Part shown: positions 1-4,626 of the stretch, in pieces | Numbering within the stretch: the stretch's first letter is position 1 | How the letters are laid out: every line of letters starts with the position of its first letter | Assembly: GCA_945900695.1 (NCBI GenBank) | Contig: CAMDJU010000144.1 | Location: 1 to 7,000, forward strand | DNA from: Bordetella parapertussis | Lineage (GTDB): Bacteria > Pseudomonadota > Gammaproteobacteria > Burkholderiales > Burkholderiaceae_C | DNA: 7,000 nucleotides | Reading direction: 5' to 3' | Made by a program: the position numbers and the translations under genes | Notes under the pieces: generated by a model | Database searches by the model: none | Told to the model about the DNA's origin: nothing | Seen by the model: the letters and a program-made list of their open reading frames with translations, nothing else

Positions 1-341
1 GTGTCGATGTCGTTGCGGGTGTAGCCCACCACCGTGGGTTTGCCCGTGGTGCCACTGGAGGCGTGGATGCGGGCGCACTGTTCACGCGGCACCGCAAACA
101 TGCCGTAGGGGTAGCTGTCGCGCAAATCGAGTTTGGTGGTGAAGGGAAAGCGCGCCAAATCGGACAGGCTGTGGCAGTCGCTGGGGTGCACCCCCGCCGC
201 ATCAAACTTGGCCCGGTAGACGGATGAGTTGGCATAGGCGTGCTGCAAGGTCGATTGCAGGCGCTTGAGCTGCAAGCTGCGCAACTCGTCCACGCTGGCG
301 TGCTCAATGGGCTCATGGGCAAAGGCGTGTGGGGTGTTCAT
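1..341 (-). CDS. paaK: Phenylacetate-CoA ligase, N-terminal part (cut by window edge)
   Basis: PaaK activates phenylacetate to phenylacetyl-CoA with ATP and CoA in the cytoplasm, the first step of the aerobic hybrid phenylacetate pathway. Only the first 113 codons are present; the gene runs off the left edge. The N-terminus carries the family opening [13 protein letters not shown] (residues 12-24), then [14 protein letters not shown] (42-55) and [14 protein letters not shown] (66-79). The adenylate-forming P-loop SSGTTGKP lies at 95-102 within [18 protein letters not shown]. This closely follows E. coli PaaK as I remember it. The ATG at 341 overlaps the paaI stop codon (ATGA), so translation is probably coupled; the upstream GGTGGTGA is only a modest Shine-Dalgarno. 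The ring-epoxidase genes paaABCDE may follow off the edge, but that is inference. The identification is very secure. Confidence 0.96.
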   Translation of the reverse strand, partial: MNTPHAFAHEPIEHASVDELRSLQLKRLQSTLQHAYANSSVYRAKFDAAGVHPSDCHSLSDLARFPFTTKLDLRDSYPYGMFAVPREQCARIHASSGTTGKPTVVGYTRNDID

Positions 342-766
342 GGGTTCACCACCGTTCCGGGGATTTGCGCGCTTTTGCCGCGAAACAAAGCCACGGTCTC
401 GCCGCGCTGGTTGGTCACTTTCACATCGTAAATGCCGTGCCGCCCCGACAACACCTGCTCCACACCCTCGGTGAGCAACACATCACCCAAATGGGCGGGT
501 TTTAAAAACTCAATGCTGCACGCCGCCGCCACGGCATTGTGGTTGTGGCTGTTGCAAGCAAATGCAAAGGTGGAATCGGCCAAGGTAAAAATAAATCCAC
601 CATGGCAGGTTTGGTGGCCATTCAGGTGTTTGTCTTGCACTTGCATGCGCATGCTGGCGCGCCCGGGGGTGCAGCTGAGCAAGTCCATGCCCACGGTTTC
701 GCGGGTGGCGCGGTCGTTGGCAAACATCACTTGCCCGACCTGCTGGGCCAGCGCTGTCTCGTCCAT
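338..766 (-). CDS. paaI: Hydroxyphenylacetyl-CoA thioesterase PaaI
   Basis: PaaI is a small cytoplasmic hot-dog-fold thioesterase. It hydrolyses (hydroxy)phenylacetyl-CoA and related dead-end thioesters, freeing CoA when the phenylacetate pathway stalls. The product has 142 residues; E. coli PaaI has 140. The diagnostic block [19 protein letters not shown] spans residues 48-66. Asp64 aligns with catalytic Asp61 of E. coli PaaI, and the neighbouring Asn49 and His55 are kept. A second conserved block, [14 protein letters not shown], lies at 82-95, and [10 protein letters not shown] at 123-132. The start at 766 lies 4 nt after the paaG stop, with GGAAA inside the paaG end as a weak ribosome site. 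An alternative Met at residue 14 would remove part of the first helix that the family has, so I kept the longer form. The stop overlaps the paaK start. Confidence 0.96.
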   Translation of the reverse strand: MDETALAQQVGQVMFANDRATRETVGMDLLSCTPGRASMRMQVQDKHLNGHQTCHGGFIFTLADSTFAFACNSHNHNAVAAACSIEFLKPAHLGDVLLTEGVEQVLSGRHGIYDVKVTNQRGETVALFRGKSAQIPGTVVNP

Positions 767-770
767 GGCT

Positions 771-1565
771 TTAATTTCCAGTGAATTGCGCAGGGCGCTT
801 TTGCAAAAAGGCGCTCACGCCTTCGATGTAATCGTGGGTGCGGCCCAATTGCGATTGGGTGTCGCGCTCCACATCCAAGTGGGCGCTCAAGCTGCGTTGG
901 CTCGCGTCGCGCAACAAGGCGCGGGTAGCGACCAAGGCTTGGGTGGGCATGGTGGCCAAGCGTTCGGCCATGGCCCAGGCAGCGGCCAGGCAATCGGCGT
1001 CAACCTGCCACACCAAACCCCATTGCTGGGCCTGCTCGGCGCTGAGCTTGTCGCCCGTCATGGCCAAGGCCATGGCCCGAGCCAAACCCAATCGCTCGAC
1101 CAAAAACCAACTGCCGCCCGCATCTGGGACGAGGCCAATTTTGCTGAAGGCTTGGATGAAACTCGCCGTTGGTGCCGCAATCGCAATGTCGCAGGTCATG
1201 GCCAGCGACGCGCCAGCACCCGCTGCCACGCCATTGACCGCGGCCACCACCGGCATGCGCAGTTGCTGCAAGCGCCGCACCGTGGGGTTGAAGTACTGGT
1301 CGATCAAGGGGCCGGGGTCGGCGCGCTCGACCATATCGGGCCCGGGGTTGAAGTCAAATTCGGACAAATCGGCACCTGCGCAAAAGCCGCGCCCAGCGCC
1401 CGTGATGACCAAGGCACGAATCTGGGCGTCGCCCTCGGCACGGTCCAGCGCCGCCCACAATTCATGGTGCATGGCGCGGGTGAAACTGTTCAAGGCCTGG
1501 GGCCGGTTCAGGGTGATGCAGGCCACGGCGGCGCGCTGCTCAAACAAGACTTGGGGTTCTGACAT
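771..1565 (-). CDS. paaG: 1,2-epoxyphenylacetyl-CoA isomerase PaaG (crotonase superfamily)
   Basis: PaaG isomerises the ring 1,2-epoxide of phenylacetyl-CoA to the seven-membered oxepin-CoA, and also acts as a delta3-delta2 enoyl-CoA isomerase later in the pathway. The product has 264 residues, the usual size. It shows the crotonase opening ACITLNRPQALNSF (15-28), the oxyanion-hole segments GRGFCAGADL (58-67) and VNGVAAGAGASLAM (110-123), and the isomerase hallmark AFSKIGLVPDAGGSW (139-153). Asp148 corresponds to the PaaG catalytic Asp, while the first hydratase glutamate position is Ala119, so it is an isomerase rather than a hydratase. The tail EGVSAFLQKRPAQFTG matches E. coli PaaG. I chose the ATG at 1565 because GGAGA lies 7 nt upstream; the same frame stays open for another 888 nt antisense to the next gene, without gene-like sequence. 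It is probably the first gene of paaG-paaI-paaK. Confidence 0.96.
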   Translation of the reverse strand: MSEPQVLFEQRAAVACITLNRPQALNSFTRAMHHELWAALDRAEGDAQIRALVITGAGRGFCAGADLSEFDFNPGPDMVERADPGPLIDQYFNPTVRRLQQLRMPVVAAVNGVAAGAGASLAMTCDIAIAAPTASFIQAFSKIGLVPDAGGSWFLVERLGLARAMALAMTGDKLSAEQAQQWGLVWQVDADCLAAAWAMAERLATMPTQALVATRALLRDASQRSLSAHLDVERDTQSQLGRTHDYIEGVSAFLQKRPAQFTGN

Positions 1566-1573
1566 GGGGTTCT

Positions 1574-1633
1574 CCTTGGGTACCAATTTAACATTGCCCG
1601 ACCCGCCAGTTGGTGAATGTTTTCCCTTGGGTA
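1574..1633. repeat. Two direct copies of CCTTGGGTA in the paa divergent intergenic region
   Basis: The 9-mer CCTTGGGTA occurs at 1574-1582 and again at 1625-1633, 51 bp apart, close to five helical turns. The left copy abuts the complement of the paaG ribosome site. The right copy runs into the -10 box of the candidate plus-strand promoter. The right copy also pairs with CCCAAG at 1644-1649, forming a 6-bp inverted repeat with a 12-bp spacer over the -10 box. The repeat itself is seen directly; a regulatory role is speculation. Confidence 0.3.
1592..1619. promoter_or_regulatory. Imperfect 28-bp dyad, candidate operator between paaG and paaF
   Basis: The segment has two-fold symmetry about 1605/1606: CATT at 1592-1595 pairs with AATG at 1616-1619, CC at 1598-1599 with GG at 1612-1613, and AC at 1601-1602 with GT at 1609-1610. 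Nine of fourteen positions are complementary, plus one G-T pair. The inner core resembles CCGAC...GTTGG. The dyad lies between the two divergent genes and covers the -35 hexamer of the plus promoter, where a repressor could block it. Paa clusters in beta-proteobacteria are often controlled by a TetR-type PaaR released by phenylacetyl-CoA, but no regulator gene is in the window, so assigning this site to PaaR is inference. Confidence 0.35.
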
Positions 1634-1637
1634 TAGT
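1610..1637 (+). promoter_or_regulatory. Candidate sigma70 promoter of the paaF-like gene
   Basis: TTGGTG (1610-1615) and TATAGT (1632-1637) are spaced by 16 bp and point to the enoyl-CoA hydratase. The -10 box matches consensus at five of six positions, the -35 at only three. Initiation would fall near 1644, giving a leader of about 36 nt that contains GGAG at 1671-1674. On the opposite strand the best -10-like element for paaG is TTAAAT (1586-1591), with no convincing -35, so the paaG promoter is not assigned. Confidence 0.4.
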
Positions 1638-1679
1638 CATGCTCCCAAGCCAACCCCCGCCTTTTTTGCCGGAGCCCCC

Positions 1680-2459
1680 ATGACCTACCAAACCATCCTG
1701 ACCGCCACCCACGCCGACAAAGTGGGGGTCATCACCCTGAACCGACCCAAACAACTCAATGCCCTGAATGGCGAGTTGATGGACGAGTTGGGCGCGGCCC
1801 TCAAAGCCTATGACGCCGACCCGGCGATTGGTTGCATGGTCATCACCGGCAGCGAAAAAGCCTTTGCGGCCGGGGCTGACATTGGTGCCATGGCCACCTA
1901 CAACTTTGCCGATGTGTACAAACAAGACTTCATCACCCGCAACTGGGAAACCATTCGCTCGGTGCGCAAACCGGTGATCGCTGCGGTCAGCGGTTTTGCG
2001 CTGGGCGGCGGTTGCGAGTTGGCCATGATGTGCGACTTCATCATTGCCGCCGACAACGCCAAATTTGGGCAACCCGAGATCAAGCTGGGCATCATCCCTG
2101 GTGCGGGTGGCACGCAGCGCCTGCCCCGTGCCGTGGGCAAGGCCAAGGCCATGGACCTGGCCCTGACCGGGCGCATGATGGACGCCACCGAGGCCGAACG
2201 CGCCGGCTTGGTCAGCCGCATCGTCGCACTCGACAAGCTGATGGACGAGACCCTGGGCGCGGCCTTGATGATTTGCGAGCACTCGCAACTGGCCACCATG
2301 GCGGCCAAAGAATCGGTCAACCGCGCCTTTGAAAGCGGCTTGGCCGATGGCGTGATGTTTGAGCGGCGCATGTTCCACGCCTTGTTTGCCACCAGCGACC
2401 AAAAAGAAGGCATGGCCGCTTTTGTGGGCAAGCGCAAAGCGCAGTTCACCCACCAGTGA
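1680..2459 (+). CDS. paaF: Enoyl-CoA hydratase, probably PaaF (2,3-dehydroadipyl-CoA hydratase)
   Basis: This crotonase-superfamily enzyme adds water across a trans-2-enoyl-CoA. Next to paaG-paaI-paaK its likely job is hydration of 2,3-dehydroadipyl-CoA in the lower phenylacetate pathway. The product has 259 residues. It keeps [14 protein letters not shown] (17-30), the oxyanion-hole residues Ala66 in FAAGADI and Gly110 in [13 protein letters not shown], and both catalytic glutamates, Glu113 and Glu133 in [20 protein letters not shown]. These match Glu144 and Glu164 of rat mitochondrial enoyl-CoA hydratase with the same 20-residue spacing. The ATG at 1680 has GGAG 5 nt upstream; the in-frame extension to 1617 reads through the candidate -10 box and is rejected. 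It could instead be a general short-chain EchA, so the reaction class is secure while the symbol rests on context. Confidence 0.92.
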   Translation: MTYQTILTATHADKVGVITLNRPKQLNALNGELMDELGAALKAYDADPAIGCMVITGSEKAFAAGADIGAMATYNFADVYKQDFITRNWETIRSVRKPVIAAVSGFALGGGCELAMMCDFIIAADNAKFGQPEIKLGIIPGAGGTQRLPRAVGKAKAMDLALTGRMMDATEAERAGLVSRIVALDKLMDETLGAALMICEHSQLATMAAKESVNRAFESGLADGVMFERRMFHALFATSDQKEGMAAFVGKRKAQFTHQ

Positions 2460-2474
2460 AGCCCCTGCCCCACC

Positions 2475-2493
2475 CCCCTCAAAATCGGAGGGG
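2475..2493. terminator. Small hairpin between convergent genes, possible weak terminator
   Basis: CCCCTC (2475-2480) pairs with GAGGGG (2488-2493) around a 7-nt AAAATCG loop, just after the enoyl-CoA hydratase stop and before the end of the opposing receptor gene. The plus-strand sequence that follows is only moderately T-rich (CCTTTACTTCTT), and the minus side has no T tract. Position favours a terminator; structure is only moderate support. Confidence 0.4.
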
Positions 2494-2506
2494 AGGGTTG
2501 TGGCCT

Positions 2507-3466
2507 TTACTTCTTGCCCAAGCCCAGACGGGCTGCACCTTCGGTGTAGAGCTGGGTGCGCTCTTTCATGAAGGCGTCCATCTGCTCCAGGCCCACATTG
2601 ACCAACTCAAAGCCGCTTTTGGCGGCCAGGTCTTTCATCTCTGGGTCGTTGTTCAAAGCCATCCACAGGTCTGACAAGCGCTTGCGTTGCTCGGGGGGTG
2701 TGGATTTGGGCACGCCAATCCCGCGGTAAGCGCCGTCCACCCAATTCACGCCCAGCTCTTTGAAGGTGGGCACATCGGAGATCAGGGGGTGGCGCTTGTC
2801 CATGGCCACCGCCAGCGGGCGCACCCGGGTTTTGTTGGCCACCACAAAGGGCACATAGGTCATGGCCCCGTCCACCTGTCCGCCCAACACCGAGGTGGTC
2901 ATGTCGCCCGTGCCCTTGAAGGGCACATAAATGGTTTTGATGCCAAAGGCGGCGTTGAGCCGTTCGTGCGCGGCATGGTTGGCAGAGTTCAAGCCCGAGC
3001 CACCCAAGGACAGTTTGCCAGGGTCTTTTTTGGCCGCCTCGATGAACTCGGCAAAGTTTTTGATCCCGCTGCTGGTGGGCACGACCAAGGTGTCGGGCGT
3101 GTAGTGGAACCAAAACACCGGCGTGATGTCGGCGGTTTTGTATTGCACCTGGCCCTCGATGGGCTGAAACACAATATGCGGCAAATTGATGCCCACCACG
3201 TTGAAGCCATCTCCAGGCAAGCTGTTCATTTGCGACCACATCAAAGCCCCACCCGCACCGGCCTTGTACTGAACAATGGTTTCGATAGCGCTGCACTTTT
3301 TGCGCAACACCGCTTGCTGGTGGCGGGCCGATAAATCGGACTCACCACCGGGCGGAAAAGCCTGCCAATACTGCAGGTTTTTTTCCAAACAGGGTTGGGC
3401 CCAGGCCGGAGTGGCCAACACGCTCAAGGCGGCCAGTGCAGAACGAATGATCAAACCGAAAGACAT
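2507..3466 (-). CDS. Bug/TctC-family periplasmic solute-binding receptor
   Basis: This is a secreted receptor of the tripartite tricarboxylate transporter (TTT) type, which binds carboxylates in the periplasm. The 319-residue product begins with a Sec signal peptide: a hydrophobic core at residues 4-18 and a probable cleavage after AWA (23/24), leaving a mature protein of about 296 residues. The ligand-loop regions are recognisable: AFPPGGESD (36-44), where relatives have PFAPGG, and LGGSGLNSANHAAHERL (154-170). The family block YVPFKGTGDMTTSVLGGQVDGAMT (180-203) follows. Cys26 and Cys58 could form a disulfide. I chose the ATG at 3466 because AGGAG precedes it by 7 nt and the signal peptide starts there; the longer form from 3496 adds residues overlapping the dehydrogenase. 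No TctA or TctB membrane gene is present. The ligand is unknown, though the dehydrogenase upstream suggests a hydroxy-dicarboxylate. Confidence 0.88.
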   Translation of the reverse strand: MSFGLIIRSALAALSVLATPAWAQPCLEKNLQYWQAFPPGGESDLSARHQQAVLRKKCSAIETIVQYKAGAGGALMWSQMNSLPGDGFNVVGINLPHIVFQPIEGQVQYKTADITPVFWFHYTPDTLVVPTSSGIKNFAEFIEAAKKDPGKLSLGGSGLNSANHAAHERLNAAFGIKTIYVPFKGTGDMTTSVLGGQVDGAMTYVPFVVANKTRVRPLAVAMDKRHPLISDVPTFKELGVNWVDGAYRGIGVPKSTPPEQRKRLSDLWMALNNDPEMKDLAAKSGFELVNVGLEQMDAFMKERTQLYTEGAARLGLGKK

Positions 3467-3473
3467 GCGGGCT

Positions 3474-3478
3474 CTCCT
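3474..3478 (-). promoter_or_regulatory. Ribosome binding site of the receptor gene, overlapping the dehydrogenase stop
   Basis: On the minus strand the dehydrogenase stop TGA (3480-3478) runs directly into GGAG, so the AGGAG Shine-Dalgarno shares its first base with the stop codon. The receptor ATG follows 7 nt later. Ribosomes ending the dehydrogenase are therefore placed to re-initiate on the receptor. The site also fixes the receptor start at 3466. Confidence 0.75.
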
Positions 3479-4542
3479 CATTGAATCGACGCGCACACGG
3501 CGCGGGTGACTTGCTCGGTGCTGGCCTGCCCGCCCAAATCGCGGGTGTGCAAAGCGGTATTGGCGGTGGCCTGCTCAATGGCTGCCATCAAAGTTTGGGC
3601 CGCCTGCACCTCACCGAGGTGCTCCAGAAGCATGACACAACTCCAGAAAGTGCCAATAGGGTTTGCCAACCCCTGGCCCATGATGTCAAAGGCCGAGCCA
3701 TGGATGGGCTCGAACATGCTGGGGTAGCGCCGCTCGGGGTCGATGTTGCCCGTGGGCGCAATCCCCAAGCTGCCGGCCAAGGCCGCGGCCAGGTCGCTCA
3801 AAATGTCGGCATGCAAGTTGGTCGCCACCAAGGTGTCCAAGCTGGCAGGCCGGTTGACCATGCGGGCGGTGGCCGCGTCGACCAGCTCTTTGTCCCAGCG
3901 CACATCGGGGAACTCCAACGCAATCTGCGCTGCAATCTCGTCCCACATCACCATGGCATGGCGCTGGGCATTGGACTTGGTGACCACGGTCAGCAGTTTG
4001 CGCGGGCGCGACTGGGCCAGGCGAAACGCATAGCGCATGATGCGCTCCACCCCCGCGCGGGTCATCATGGACACATCGGTGGCCACCTCAATGGGGTGGC
4101 CTTGGTGGGCGCGACCGCCCACGCCCGCGTATTCGCCCTCGGAGTTTTCGCGCACGATGACCCAGTCCAAATCTTGGGGGCCACAGCGCTTGAGCGGCGC
4201 GTCAATGCCCGGCAGGATGCGGGTGGGGCGCACATTGGCATATTGGTCAAAGCCCTGGCAAATTTTCAGGCGCAAACCCCACAAGGTGATGTGATCGGGT
4301 ATGTGCGGGTCGCCGGCCGAGCCAAACAAAATGGCGTCCATGCCGCGCAAGGCATCCAAGCCATCGGCGGGCATCATCTCGCCATGGGCGCGGTACCAAT
4401 CGCCGCCCCAACCGAAATGGGTAAATTCAAACGCAAAGCGGCCCTGTGCTTGGGCCAAGGTGGACAACACCTGTTGTCCAGCAGGGATCACCTCTTTGCC
4501 AATCCCGTCTCCGGGGATGCAAGCGATGTTGTAGGTTTTCAT
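3478..4542 (-). CDS. dmlA: Tartrate/D-malate dehydrogenase (TtuC/DmlA family beta-decarboxylating dehydrogenase)
   Basis: This is an NAD- and divalent-metal-dependent oxidative decarboxylase of the isopropylmalate/isocitrate dehydrogenase fold, expected to act on D-malate or tartrate in the cytoplasm. The 354-residue product starts NIACIPGDGIGKEVIP (5-20), as E. coli DmlA does, and has PDHITLWGLRLK (82-93), where leucine-biosynthetic enzymes differ. FDQYANVRP (98-106) and VRENSEGEYAGVGG (130-143) hold the substrate arginines and Tyr138. Lys189 in TKSN is the probable catalytic lysine, with metal ligands Asp222, Asp246 and Asp250 in VDAA and NLHADILSDL. The C-terminal block EPIHGSAFDI (278-287) has Phe285 where relatives usually have Pro. 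AGAGG lies 7 nt before the ATG. TtuC versus DmlA substrate preference cannot be decided from sequence. It forms an operon with the downstream receptor gene. Confidence 0.9.
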   Translation of the reverse strand: MKTYNIACIPGDGIGKEVIPAGQQVLSTLAQAQGRFAFEFTHFGWGGDWYRAHGEMMPADGLDALRGMDAILFGSAGDPHIPDHITLWGLRLKICQGFDQYANVRPTRILPGIDAPLKRCGPQDLDWVIVRENSEGEYAGVGGRAHQGHPIEVATDVSMMTRAGVERIMRYAFRLAQSRPRKLLTVVTKSNAQRHAMVMWDEIAAQIALEFPDVRWDKELVDAATARMVNRPASLDTLVATNLHADILSDLAAALAGSLGIAPTGNIDPERRYPSMFEPIHGSAFDIMGQGLANPIGTFWSCVMLLEHLGEVQAAQTLMAAIEQATANTALHTRDLGGQASTEQVTRAVCASIQ

Positions 4543-4571
4543 GCGGTGCCTCTATCAGCCAAGAAAACCGC

Positions 4572-4600
4572 TTTATACCCTGAGGTCACCGCACTGGCAC
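4572..4600 (-). promoter_or_regulatory. Candidate sigma70 promoter of the dehydrogenase-receptor operon
   Basis: On the minus strand GTGCCA (4600-4595) and TATAAA (4577-4572) are separated by exactly 17 nt. The -10 box matches five of six consensus positions and the -35 four of six. Transcription would begin near 4565, leaving a leader of about 23 nt before the ATG at 4542. It lies within the 84-bp gap after the membrane protein gene, so the operon probably does not depend on read-through from that gene. Confidence 0.5.
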
Positions 4601-4612
4601 TGCCCGGTCACC
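4584..4612. repeat. Two GGTCACC copies around the -35 box (possible operator)
   Basis: GGTCACC occurs at 4584-4590 and 4606-4612, 22 bp apart, about two helical turns. Each copy is nearly self-complementary (GGTNACC). One lies in the promoter spacer and the other just upstream of the -35 hexamer, so a dimeric regulator could bind both on one DNA face. A tandem GCACTGGCACTG lies between them at 4591-4602. A 7-mer recurring in GC-rich DNA can be chance; the placement is what makes it notable. Confidence 0.35.
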
Positions 4613-4626
4613 CGGGGCGCGCCTCG

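Noticed and set aside
432..1562. A 376-codon plus-strand open frame opposite paaI and paaG.
   Set aside because: It is antisense to two secure genes and shows no recognisable domain or ribosome site.
1617..1679. Longer start for the enoyl-CoA hydratase adding 21 residues.
   Set aside because: The extension crosses the candidate -10 box, lacks a ribosome site and is not expected from the family N-terminus; the ATG at 1680 has GGAG in place.
1566..2453. In-frame upstream extension of paaG by 296 codons, antisense to the enoyl-CoA hydratase.
   Set aside because: PaaG homologues begin at the ATG at 1565, which has its own GGAGA site; the extension has no family similarity and covers the divergent promoter region.
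4603..4619. GC-rich hairpin (CCCGG-GTGA-CCGGG on the minus strand) after the membrane protein gene.
   Set aside because: It has no following T tract and lies upstream of the dehydrogenase promoter; it could aid termination but does not meet the criteria for an intrinsic terminator.
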